A stretch of 40,157 bases of DNA from Lenzites betulinus (taxonomy: Eukaryota; Basidiomycota; Agaricomycetes; Polyporales; Polyporaceae). Positions 19,892 through 34,010 of the stretch are shown here, one piece after another. How positions within the stretch are numbered: the first letter of the stretch is position 1; the number at the start of each line of letters is the position of its first letter. A program made the translations under genes and the position numbers. The notes under the pieces were generated by a model. It made no database searches. It worked only from the letters and a program-made list of their open reading frames with translations, and was not told the DNA's origin. The stretch is from the NCBI GenBank assembly GCA_022264855.1, contig JABYQU010000094.1:1-40157 (forward strand), given 5' to 3'.

Positions 19892-21902
19892 CTACCTCAC
19901 GGGCGAGATCACAGCGACGAGGACCGAGATATCTGCGGGACGCGATCAGCACTCGGAGGCGGGGCAGACGGCCGGAAACGGGCACTCACCATCAGGCTTC
20001 CCCCCGTCGAATAGCCGGCCCTGCTCGCGCGCGCGCCGCGCAAACGGCACCTCCAGCTCGACCTGCACGCTCGTTTTCTGCGCCTGGGGCTGCGACTTGC
20101 GTGCCCCGCGTGTCTCTGACGCACGCTTCGCGCGGGAGCATAGTGCCTCGCTCAGCATGCCCGCGAGAGTGCTGCGTCGGAACGCCGCTGTCGCTGCGGA
20201 TGGGCTGGGGGCATTGGCCTCTTCCGCTACCGGTGGGCATCCGGTCGGAAGGGAGGCGGTCATGAAGGAGCGGCGGAAGCGCACGACCTCGTCGAGGATG
20301 TCCGCGTCCCACAGATTGTCGCTGAGCCCGTCCGATGCGAGGATAAGGATGTCGTCCTCCTCTACCGGAACCGTGAAAACGCGGGCGTCCTGCGGCTTCG
20401 TTGACGACGCGGGCCCTAATTGAACTGGGGTGTTGAACTGGGACGTATTATGAGATGACTCGTTACGTCTTCGATTTGTAAGGTACTCACATTCCACCAC
20501 ATCTCTTCCGTACGCCACACGATGGTTTCCCCTCGAACGAGCATGCCCATGCAATCGCCCAAATGGGCGATGCGGATGACCGCACCGCCTGCTCGCGCCT
20601 CGCCCGTGCTGTTGTTCGCGGACGCAGACTGGGTCTCAAAAAGCGGGGCATCGCCGAACGATTTGATTGACCGCGACGACGGGTGCTCCAGAATGGCCAC
20701 CAGCGCAGTCGACGAGCCTTCGAAAAGGGGAACGACTTCACTCGAGTTTGCTGCCGCGTGAGATGCATCGTGCGCCTGGGCTCTGTTCAATGATGGTGGC
20801 TGAGCTGGCGAGGCGTCGATGGGCGGGGTTCGTGACCTGCTTGATGGGGCGCTCTGGTCCGCAGGACATACGTGCGATCGCAGGGTCTTCTGGTAGGCCT
20901 TTTCAAGTATCATGAGGACGTCCAGACCGTCCTCGAGATCCTCCAACGAGTCCTCTAGCTCGGCAAACATGTCATCCTCGGCATCCGAATATGACTCGGC
21001 GCTACAGCGCGATATCGCAGGGTTAGGGCACGTATCGCAACGGAAGGATATCCAACACACCTCTGCTCCGCTTGTTCACTGGCTGCGGCGTCGACCTCCT
21101 CCGAGCAGAAGTGCATCAGACGCCGGGCGAAGAGTGCGCTGGGAGACGGCTCTGCGGCATTGGCTACGGGTGTACGTTAGGCATCGGGAACCCCACGACC
21201 GACGTCATATTGCCTACCTGTTCGCCGCAGCTTTGACCAGCCCCCCACGCCGTCCGCGACGCCCATCGCGTTGTCTCTCACGAAGTAGGCGTCCTCGCCG
21301 ACCTGCACTGCGCGGCCGAGCTCCTGATGGGGCTCCGGCCGGGCGTCCCCCGCCGCGAAGCGGCCGTGCCCGTCGCGACCGGCAACGAACTGGCCTCTCG
21401 AGCGTTTTGGAATGCCATATGCGCCGACGTCGAGCTGGTAGCGCGTCCGCTGACGCTTTTGACGGTGCTCCGGAGCGGGTGTTTCTGCGGATTTAGCGGA
21501 GTAGACGAGAAGCGGGGATAGAGACTGATACGGGAGAAAAGGGTTATAGGGAGAGAGCGGGAGGTGCGAAGACACCTCGGACTGGCCGAGGGTGAGCGCA
21601 ATTGAGTATGGGAGGTGGCCGTTCTGCCCCTGAGAGGGGTGATTGGTGTGTCCTTCGATCTCGCCCCGGGCCTCTGCAACGAGGCGGGTGCCCACAATGA
21701 CATTGGAGTTCCCGCGAGTGCTCGATGGCGGTGGCGGTGGCGGTGGTCCATCGAGAAATGAGAGGTGGGTGGAGGTATAGAGGGAGCGAGAGGACGAGGC
21801 AGAATTGGAGCGCACGCGAGGGAGCTGGGAGGAGGAAGCGGCGGGGGCGACGGCAACGGGCCGTGGGAGGACGGTGTAGAACCGTTTGTGGATCGTCTTC
21901 AT
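19892..21902 (-). CDS. PTC7: PTC7-like PP2C protein phosphatase
   Basis: Five exons: 21902-21218, 21163-21061, 21001-20491, 20437-19990, 19932-19892. They give 595 residues, all phases closing. A metal-dependent Ser/Thr phosphatase of the PTC7/SPP2C group, which in yeast acts in mitochondria (coenzyme Q synthesis). The N-terminus MKTIHKRFYTVLPRPVAVAP is basic and hydroxylated like a mitochondrial presequence. Core motifs in order: GEDAYFVRDNAMGVADGVGGW (metal-binding Asp and DGVGGW), SALFARRLMHFCSEE, RIAHLGDCMGMLV, LILASDGLSDNLWD and GGKPDDISVLVAVI at the end. It is longer than yeast PTC7, mainly through a Ser/Pro-rich N-terminal region and an acidic insert EDDMFAELEDSLEDLEDG. The gene symbol is by similarity of motifs. 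Confidence 0.92.
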
Positions 21903-22417
21903 GCTGGGCCGGCTATGAGCGACACTGAGGTCGCTGTGGCGGACGATGAGCTGGAGGCTGGAGGCGAGGCGGAGGAGACGAGGGAGATCGGGCAAAGGAG
22001 AGAGGGCGCAAGTTTAGAGGGAGCAGTTTCTCGGCAAAGCCCGACCTCCGACTCTAGCCGATGCACGTGCCCGGGCGTCTCCCCGCATTGCAATGTGGGG
22101 TAAATTGGCTTTCGTGCCAGATCTTGCATGTGAATATTTGTACAATATGCTCATCGTCCTTCTCCTGCAGCCATGAGTCCCTCTCTACAGCCAAAGGTCC
22201 TTCCAACGAACACAAGTGCACACTTGGATCTCTCAAGCTCACCTATCTCGTCCGAGGCCCGAGATGACTCCGCCCATCCGTACGGAAACATCGGCGTATC
22301 CGAACCGCAAACGCGCCCTGAGCTCCGTGTGCATCCAGACCCGCAAACCTGAGATCCAGAAGAACGACGATCGCAGAACGCCTCCATCTGTACTCCATTC
22401 ACTGTTTCCGCCAGGCG
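21903..22417. other. Intergenic region upstream of PTC7-like gene
   Basis: 515 bp between the PEX1 stop and the PTC7-like start, both genes on the minus strand. It must contain the PTC7-like promoter and PEX1 3' UTR. CG-rich near 22030-22085, no gene or repeat seen. Confidence 0.5.
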
Positions 22418-26989
<4,572 letters not shown>

Positions 26990-27420
26990 AGCGGGCTCAA
27001 ACTAGCGATGTGAGAAGAAATAAGGGCAATGGCATACGGTTTACCGGCGGACGTTGGGCGGAGGTCGTGTCGGATTTCACGAGTTTCTCCCCGCACCGTC
27101 ATCTCAGATCCAGATCGTCGATGGTACGATCGAGTGTGTCCCTTAATCAGGTAGGCGCTGTGTTCAATAAAAGCTCAAACCCACTAGCTTCAATCCCTCA
27201 GTCTGGCCTCGAACACTGGAAATATAGAACAACATTTTACATGGCAGCATTAGTACAACAGCGCGGACGCGTACGATACAGTGATACAGATAGATGCTTT
27301 ACAGGCCCGCCAGTCCGTCACAAATACATCCCATCGGGACCAAACCGTTTCCCACATCTCTGGGCATTTCTCTTGGATCCTTGCGGACAAACCTGGCTCA
27401 AGCCAGCATCTTTCCGGACT
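26990..27420. other. Intergenic region upstream of PEX1
   Basis: 431 bp between the Rua1-like stop and the PEX1 start, same strand. It holds the PEX1 promoter. No additional ORF or repeat is convincing, although several short plus-strand ORFs overlap the Rua1-like gene end. Confidence 0.5.
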
Positions 27421-29489
27421 CTACTTCTGTTCCTCTGTTTCGTCTTCATCATCGTCGGTCTCGCCCTCCGCATCCGCCATGCTGGACACCGCCTCATAAA
27501 CGGCGTCCTCCACGAACACGTCACCCTCGCCCTCAATGGTTGAACCTTGGTGACAGGTAGCCGCATGCTTCCACCTGTGCGGTACCGTAGGTAACGTCAT
27601 ACCATGCAGGGGCTGGTTCACGCACCAGAATATCTCTCTGACCTATTATGCGTGGTCAGCGGTCGTTTGCCAATGGTATTAGAAGCGAACGGTGCGTACC
27701 TTCGTGGGCACATCCTTAATACCCTCGATGGCAACCCACTTCTTACACCTGTGGCACCTGCCCTCCATCAGTTTCGTCTTCTCCAGCTTCCCGGCGTTGG
27801 GCCGTGGGACGATGCGAAACGCAAGCGGAGGGGAAAAGGGACGACCGGTCGCAGGTGAGATGCCTACGAAGTGTCAACTCTACACGCTGTCACGTAAGCG
27901 AAACATAAATACCATGTGCATACTGCATATGATAGCTGCGGTTTGTGAGTTTCAGTCGACGGGGATCGGAGACGCAAAACTCACTTGAACGCCGAGAACT
28001 TCATCGACAACCATATTTTCTTGCCCTCGCCGCCGCGATCAGTACTCTCATGACAGATCGGGCACAGCCCGACCTTGGACGTGCCCCTTCCCTTAACAAA
28101 CCGCGGCGTGTACAAATCGAGCGCATCACGCGGAGGGTTGGGGATACCGTCCTGCGCCCTAGGTATGAGGATGCGATGCGCACTATGGAATCACAACATT
28201 GTCAACCTTGAGAGAAAATGAAGGCATGTGACAGCATACGTTGCGAGGTCCCCATCGATAACTGAGCTGACTGGAAAGCGCCTGTAAAAGAGCAAAAAGT
28301 TCTCATGGATAGGTACAGAGAGTGGAAAGGTGCGGTTTGGATATATGGCTGCGTCGTCCGGCGAGGATGTAGTAGGATCACCACTTCCAGCTGCCGATGC
28401 CCTGGCGGTTGCTGCCGGGCCGCGCTGCTTCTTGCGGCTAGGGGAGCTGTAGACAGAGACACGGCCACGCTTCCGGCTTTGGCGATGAGGACCAGAGGCA
28501 GGATCATAGTTCTCGTCGTCAGAGTCGACTGTAGTTCGAGTAGGCGAGCTAGAGAGCTTCAGAGGGGAGGAGTGGTGCAGCCCGAGGGTAGTGCCGTTCA
28601 GAGGACGACCAAGCTGGTTGAGAATTTCTGCAGCGAGCGATGTTCTAGTAGTACGCTGGATTGGCCGAAGTCTGGTAGATCGCCGGATATATGGAGCGTG
28701 CGATGGTACCGCAGGATATGGAGAAGACATTTTCAGAGGAGATCCCAGAGCAGACACAGGGCCTTGGTTGTTAGTACGAGTACAGGAAGGTGCTCTTCCG
28801 AGGGACGTCTGGGAAGAGGGGAATGGCAAAGTAGAGAGCGCAAAAGCAGGCGAAGAGGACCGAGAGGAGAGACTTGACAGAGAGGACGGTGAAGAGCATC
28901 GATCGACAGCCTGAGGGCTATCAAGAATATCTTGGGATTGTTTGTAGGCAAGCAAAGACTCGATTTTGCCAGAGATTGGCGCATCTTCGTCTTCCTCGTC
29001 GCTGACTTGTTCTTGTTCGGAGCCGAGGCAGGCAGTATGCATGGCGCCAGACTGTCGCGAGATAGGTGACTCAGACAGATCGTCCGCTGCTTGCCAGTAT
29101 CCGCCAGGGGAGGAATCGAAGAGCCGCTGGAACGGGGTACTTGGGGAGAGTCGAGTGATGGGCTTGCCTTCACGGATGGACTGGTATGTGTCTACGAAGG
29201 TAGGGGACCTAGAACGCGCAGGAGTAGGAAGGGCTGAGGGGGAGAATATGGAGGCAGAGGCAGAGCGATCCGTAGGGCTGCACATGTAGGAGAGCGCATC
29301 GAAGGAGCTTGATGACTGTGTAGCCGAGTCCTGGGAGGGTCGCGAACACAGACTGGGCGAGAATAGAAAGACATCGCTGGAGAGGTTCGGCATGTATATA
29401 CCCTCAGAGTAGTGGTCGTCGGAAGGCCCGTTTTTCTGGAGAAGCTCGCTAGAGTGAGACGGTGCGTACGCGTATGTTGATCGCAACAT
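27421..29489 (-). CDS. Rua1-type C-terminal zinc-binding transcription regulator
   Basis: Six exons: 29489-28240, 28182-27985, 27935-27913, 27863-27700, 27642-27626, 27574-27421. They give 601 residues, phases closing. The long first exon is Ser/Pro-rich and probably disordered, with a basic patch RKRGRVSVYSSPSRKKQR (likely nuclear localisation). The C-terminal 180 residues hold the conserved domain: ALDLYTPRFVKG, GLCPICHE, GGEGKKIWLSMKFSAFNYHM, YAHGIS, GRPFSPPLAFR, GRCHRCKKWVAIEGIKD, WWKHAATCHQG. Cys/His pairs suggest two zinc-binding modules. This matches the C-terminal domain of Rua1, a regulator of glycolipid (ustilagic acid) genes in Ustilago; orthologous function in this fungus is not implied. 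Includes very small exons of 23 and 17 bp. ATG at 29487-29489 is the first in frame. Confidence 0.88.
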
Positions 29490-29726
29490 CGTGTATGCGT
29501 TCTTGAAAAGTAACAACGCGTTTTTCAGGGTTCTCCCGGTGTTTTTGCGGGGAGTATCGCACGCAGTGTTCGCTGGAGGGGCGGGGCGCAGGGGGAGATG
29601 GTGGGCGTCGAGGAGGACGCGGTGTTTGCGCGTTGTTTGGCGGACACCGCCACCCAGAAATAGGCGGAGTGCGATTATGTAAGTGCGCGCTATACCCTTT
29701 CACTTCTGACACGCTCATCGCTGGCC
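29490..29726. promoter_or_regulatory. Shared divergent promoter of Rua1-like and p24 genes
   Basis: Only 237 bp separate the two start codons, which face away from each other. It contains a GC-box-like GGGGCGGGGC near 29579-29588. The two genes must share or abut regulatory sequence. Confidence 0.6.
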
Positions 29727-30634
29727 ATGGCTGTCGCGTTTTCCGTCTTTCTCGCTCTTGTTTGCTTCCTCCAGCTCGCGCAGCGCACTCATGCGTCGGC
29801 ACTGACAACGGCAATCGGCGCGAACGAGCGGGTGTGCTTCTACGCGGATGCGGACAAGGCAGGGGAGAAGATTGGCGTACGTCCCCGGTATTCTTCTTGG
29901 GTCAATTTCGAATGCTCACGCTTTTATGCAGTTTTACTATGCAGTAGGTGTGAACCATACATACGACGCGTGCTAGTCTGGACATTTTTCCTAGGTGCAA
30001 TCTGGTGGCTCGTTCGACATTGACTTCGAGGTGAAAGACCCGAATGACAAGGTCGTCCTGGACGGCAAGCGCGAACGGCAAGGCGACTACGTGTTCACGG
30101 CCAACACCCCTGGCGAATACTCGTTCTGCCTCGAGAACGACATGTCCACGCTCACTGAGAAGCTTGTCGACTTTGACATCATGGTCGAGTCCGAGCCCCG
30201 CCGCGAGCCCCAATTGAAACCTGGCCAGATCTCGGAACAGACGAGCGCGATAGAGGAAAGCATCTTCCGCCTCAATAGCATGCTCGTCACCATCAAACGT
30301 GCGCAGAAACAGTGAGTACATGCGCTGCAGTCACCACGGGCGCATATACTAAGATGATGTAGCTTCCACACGCGGGAGAATCGTGGTTTCGACCTGGTGA
30401 AGTCTACGAAGAAGTACGTTCCAAAACATGAAGTACATTTCACTCCCTAACGAAGGTTGCAGTTCTATGTTCTGGTACACGCTGCTCGAGAGCTTGGCAG
30501 TGATTGGGATGGCTGTGTAAGTGATACCTGCGTCAACCCAGAGTTTGCGCTGATGACGTGTCGCGCACCGCAGGTTGCAAGTGTATATTCTGCAAACCTT
30601 CTTCACGAAGACCGGCAGGCGATACAAGGTGTAA
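29727..30634 (+). CDS. p24/EMP24/GP25L family cargo receptor
   Basis: Six exons: 29727-29876, 29932-29943 (12 bp), 29995-30311, 30363-30413, 30463-30516, 30574-30634. They give 214 residues, the usual p24 size. p24 proteins cycle between ER and Golgi in COPII/COPI vesicles and sort GPI-anchored and other cargo. N-terminal signal peptide (AFSVFLALVCFLQLAQRTHA), then a GOLD domain with the conserved Cys pair in RVCFYAD and EYSFCLEND. A coiled-coil region follows (LNSMLVTIKRAQKHFHTREN), then one transmembrane segment (FWYTLLESLAVIGMAVLQVYILQTFF) and a short cytosolic tail FTKTGRRYKV with FF and basic residues. Resembles the Erp/gamma type more than Emp24 itself. The subfamily is uncertain. Confidence 0.93.
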
Positions 30635-31159
30635 CTTATTACGACTTTTCATGGATATATATTCTTGCTTGCCCCAACGTCTTCATGTATACGTTTTATC
30701 GCCCGCTGAAAGGTATCGGCGCGCGAAGCACTCTCAAAGTCGACTCATCATGAACTTGAAACATTGTGCTTCCAAGGACGACCACCTCTACAAGGTCCTA
30801 CTATCGATGTTGAAAGTTGAGCACCTTCGGGTTCTGCACCATCGCACCGTTCTCAGTGCTGACTTGAGGCGCTGCCATTAACACACTCTCGCGCATTCGT
30901 TCCCTCATACCAAACATTCGGTGTCCATGACATAGTACACATTGTGCGATACCAGCCCACCCGATGCGGTTGAGCAGTGAACCTGAATTTTCCCGAGTAC
31001 CGACGCCCGAATGACATCCCCATCATCGTTCACAGCTCTAGCCAGCCCGGACGCAGGTCGTCCACCCCCCGTGTCATGCTTCGGTCGCCGCCCTCAAAGC
31101 CGAAGACTCATTTCGACCGCCCCTCTGTCCCGCTCCTGCCCTCCAGTTCGTCACGCCCC
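30635..31159. other. Downstream of p24 gene, no gene recognised
   Basis: Contains the p24 3' UTR and unique sequence. No ORF has recognisable features. Confidence 0.45.
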
Positions 31160-31330
31160 AGTCCCCGCTCTAGCCGAAGATTGAGGTCGCGGTCGCGGTC
31201 ACGGTCGACGTCGTCGTCACGGTCGAGTTCGGGGGGATGCCCGTGCCCCGCCGCCAGCCCCGCTACGACCCGTGCCGCCACGACCACCTCGTCGACTTCC
31301 GCCCGAGGCGAAGAAACAACGCGGAGTCGT
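31160..31330 (-). repeat. Ser/Thr (RS)-type repeat segment shared with 12.7-12.84 kb
   Basis: CGGTCGCGGTCACGGTCGAC-type hexamer repeats followed by GGGATGCCCGTGCCCC and ACCACCTC.TCGACTTCCGCC match the reverse complement of 12700-12836. On the minus strand the reading is GIPPNSTVTTTSTVTATATA. This is probably a relic of the same FunK1-linked sequence. Confidence 0.55.
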
Positions 31331-31479
31331 CAGGAATGCTGACTGGCAACTGTCGGTCGGTGTCGAAGAAGTCCAGGCAGAACTGGCGGTGCATTGACAT
31401 CCCTCCATCCCACATATGAGGTCGGAGTGTGGGATGTTGACGTCGAATGTCTCTCCCGTGCGCGGTTTCCTCTATATCT

Positions 31480-31800
31480 GTGGTGGCAAAAGTTCGTGAG
31501 CGGTTTCGGACGAGCGTGAACATACACTTAATTCTATGACATTGATGACTGGTGAATTCGGACCCAGCACCTCCTCTGGCTGCCGGTTCAAATTTCTCAG
31601 AGACCTCTCCTTCTCGGCGGCGCCCGTGGCACCACAGAGGGTAAGACTGTTGTCAAGCTCGTCCTTGGAAATGGGCTTCCACTCCGGAAGAGCTTTGAGC
31701 ATGGACTCGTCGCTCTTCCAGAAGATCTGCGGCTGTTGGGGGACTTGCAGTGAACTTGGTCATCGGGATTCCCCTGCCTCGGGCGTTTGTGGCGTTCGCG
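31480..31800 (-). pseudogene. FunK1 N-terminal exon relic (copy 4)
   Basis: The minus strand reads QVPQQPQIFWKSDESMLKALPEWKPISKDELDNSLTLCGA..EEVLGPNSPVINVIE. This aligns along its length with the N-terminus of FunK1 copy 1 (QVLQQLQTFWKGDEYIREICPQWKPVSK...VMGPNAPDNVIE). It is followed by a stop within 20 codons and not by the kinase C-lobe. The rest of the gene to the left is lost or replaced by the RS-type repeat. It begins where the duplicated 3' flank of copy 3 ends, in the same orientation, so it is the head of a former tandem neighbour. Confidence 0.7.
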
Positions 31801-32040
31801 AAGAACTTGAACTTGAAGCCGGGGGCGTCACAGGCTACATTGACGATTAGTCGACGCTCCGATGAAGAGAGCATGCGCAGTCACATAAGACATGAAGACA
31901 TAAAGTGGCAGGTCCACATACACGCGACCAGTGGCCGAGTATTGCTGTTCCGTATGGCTGACTGGCAATGCAATCATGACGACCAACGTAGATATCCTGT
32001 GGAGTACGTCAACTGATCATTTGAAAACTACAAATGGAAG
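31745..32040. repeat. Duplicated FunK1 3' flank of copy 3
   Basis: Reverse complement matches 16072-16355 after copy 2. It overlaps the start of the copy 4 N-terminal relic. Confidence 0.75.
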
Positions 32041-32076
32041 GATTGTTCGACTCCATAAGTAGGCAACACCCTTCTG

Positions 32077-33042
32077 CTACTGCATGGCCTTCCTCCTCAT
32101 CATGCCTCTCGCCTCTGCCAAAGCATCCTTGATCTTGGCACGATTGATCCACTCTTCTCGTACAGCTGCAGCGTTGGGTGGCGCTGAATTACTGGCGTCG
32201 GCCCTCATCTCCGCCTTGAACAAGCCACGCTCAGCCGCCATGAAGACTACGTCGGAGAGCGCCAGTAGAAGCAAACGCAAATGCTTGAAACGTGGTGTCA
32301 ACGGCAACTTGCCCAGGTCAACCCCACGGAAGAGGAGCTCTGCCTTGCGGTAGGCCATACTTTGGTAATCGCCTGTCTCCCACTTTGCGACCGTAAGCTT
32401 GATCTCCCTCTGCAAATCATCCTCGATTTTGACCTCGGTCTTCATCATGCTCCAGGCGGTCACCCAGAAGAGCGACTCGTAGTCGTGGCGCAGCTCGTGC
32501 GCAATCTGGGGGTTGCTGGGATTCTTGGCCATGTCCTTCAGAAGCTCGACGGCCATGAACGCAAGCGTCCCGGTCCGGTGCCGCGCGGTGACACCCTTAG
32601 CAGTCCCATTTGAGTCCAACTTGACCGCCAGGTCGAAGTCAGTGAGGACGAAGTGCACTCCGTCGCCTTCATGCTCCGGATCCCACAAGATGTTTGTGAA
32701 GCTGACGTCGCGGTGCAGGACGAGCGCATCGTAGCGCAGGGCATGCAATGCTAGATGAGAGATGAGCACAAGGTGCTCGCTGGCAGTGAAGATGTGCGCA
32801 CCATCGGTCATTTGGTCGACCATATCGATGAGCTCGTCGGGGTATTGGGCGAGCCGAGTCTTGAGTGGGAGGTAGAGCTTGAACACGATGATTCGGGTGG
32901 ATATCGTGTCCTCCACCCCAACAAACGTGTCGGGCTGGAGCTCTGAAAGGTGCTGACGAACGCCGTCCGGCAACAGGGAGATGCGGGTGAGGTCGCAGGA
33001 TGCGTAGATCTCTGGAAGATGCCTGAGGAACCTTCTCGCCAT
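32077..33042 (-). CDS. FunK1-family kinase-like protein, copy 3, C-lobe only
   Basis: A 321-residue ORF from ATG 33042 (MARRFLRHLPEIYASCDL) to TAG 32077. Very similar to copy 2 through PDELIDMVDQMTDGAH, LHRDVSFTNILWDPEH (HRD intact), FVLTDFDLAV, GTLAFMAVELLKD and HDYESLFWVTAWSMM. The ancestral start is upstream at about 33127 (MKETRKAALKGAHQEAG, homologous to the copy 2 N-terminus), but a small insertion at KVPQ/ASS (near 33020-33030) shifts the frame. The internal ATG allows a shorter protein in the kinase frame. Like its relatives it lacks an N-lobe. Whether it is expressed or active is unknown. Confidence 0.8.
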   Translation of the reverse strand: MARRFLRHLPEIYASCDLTRISLLPDGVRQHLSELQPDTFVGVEDTISTRIIVFKLYLPLKTRLAQYPDELIDMVDQMTDGAHIFTASEHLVLISHLALHALRYDALVLHRDVSFTNILWDPEHEGDGVHFVLTDFDLAVKLDSNGTAKGVTARHRTGTLAFMAVELLKDMAKNPSNPQIAHELRHDYESLFWVTAWSMMKTEVKIEDDLQREIKLTVAKWETGDYQSMAYRKAELLFRGVDLGKLPLTPRFKHLRLLLLALSDVVFMAAERGLFKAEMRADASNSAPPNAAAVREEWINRAKIKDALAEARGMMRRKAMQ

Positions 33043-33445
33043 TAGCGTTCTCAATACGCGTACGTTCGGAAAACCGCCCCGCTTCCTGGTGAGCGCCTTT
33101 CAAGGCTGCCTTTCGAGTCTCTTTCATGACCGAACTAGAGGTTGGCTTACGAGCCTATGCAGCTGGTCCCGGAGTCAGAGCGGGTCGTGTGAAGAAGTCG
33201 CTCGATCACGTGTGCGCGACGTGCACTCGAAGTCCAGCCAAACATTCGCCAGATGCGTCCTCTCCCTCTCTCCTACCATCCGCCGACTGCATAATACTTA
33301 TATCTCAAGATTTCATATTCCTAGTCTCCCGTCCACCTCCTGCCATGTATATTGGAAGCACACCTAATATTCGGCGGGCCGGTGCTGTAGAGTCGTGGTA
33401 GAAGCATCGATCGCTGCCCGCGGCGCGAGCAAAAGGCGAGTAAGT
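33043..33445 (-). promoter_or_regulatory. FunK1 copy 3 leader and promoter, with conserved distal block
   Basis: 33043-33127 is the frameshifted remainder of the ancestral N-terminus. Beyond it the leader matches that of copy 2, and TATA-like ACTTATATCTC is at 33297-33307. 33212-33445 also matches 10050-10282, with a near-identical block at 33372-33441. The far side would have faced a rightward gene, as at 10346, but no FunK1 exon follows here. Confidence 0.6.
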
Positions 33446-34010
33446 ACTAGTAGACACCAGCTGCACATCTACTACAACGTCGACCCAGACTCCATGTCAA
33501 ACGCCTCCCCCACTCAGGGCTGTCTTCAAGCTTTGCACAGGCAACACGAGAGGTGCGCTATGTCCCGTGCTCAGACAACTTTGACGGCCCAAGGGGGACG
33601 ACGATGAGATTCACACACGGGCGCCATTTGAGGAGACTACTTATGTGTCTTGATGCTTGTTCGGCATGCCCTTCGGAATGGATGAATGGGCGGATGGATG
33701 AACGGATGGGCGTGATGGTCGCTTTGGGGAATAAAGGTGGCGACGTTGTATGCTGGGTAATCCTCCATCGCATTTGAGGTGACGACAGGCACGGCGTTAT
33801 GGTCATCCTGTTCGATGGTTTACTTGTGTTTGTGTGTCCACCACTTTTTTGAGGTCTAGGTGGCGCCATGCAACTGTCCTTACACTTTCCATCTTGCCAC
33901 CACCCTCAAGCTCCAACCCCCTCCTTCGCCACCAGGTGAGCAATGAATGTGCTTTGCCCGAGTGCCAGTACTGATGAACACTCGCACAAACCCTCAGCAG
34001 AGCAGCGACG
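33446..34010. other. Upstream region of the F-box gene, no gene recognised
   Basis: Contains a short GGATGGATGAATGGGCGGAT tetra/octanucleotide-like stretch near 33680-33710 and a CT-rich segment before 34011. No convincing ORF. Confidence 0.5.

Noticed and set aside
19365..19985. 206-codon minus-strand Ser/Pro/Ile-rich ORF
   Set aside because: Low-complexity, overlaps the PTC7-like last exon in another frame, and no splice link or domain.
19551..20423. 290-codon plus-strand ORF
   Set aside because: Mostly antisense to the last exons of the PTC7-like phosphatase. No motif in the plus frame.
32669..33127. 152-codon ORF starting MKETRKAALKGAHQ as the true FunK1 copy 3 protein
   Set aside because: The head is homologous to copy 2, but after KVPQ the frame leaves the kinase sequence because of a small insertion. 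It is a broken N-terminus, not a separate gene.
33395..33607. Start of a rightward FunK1 partner after the conserved promoter block
   Set aside because: The short frame MSNASPTQGCLQALHRQ does not align with the FunK1 N-terminus at 10346 and ends quickly, so no gene is called.
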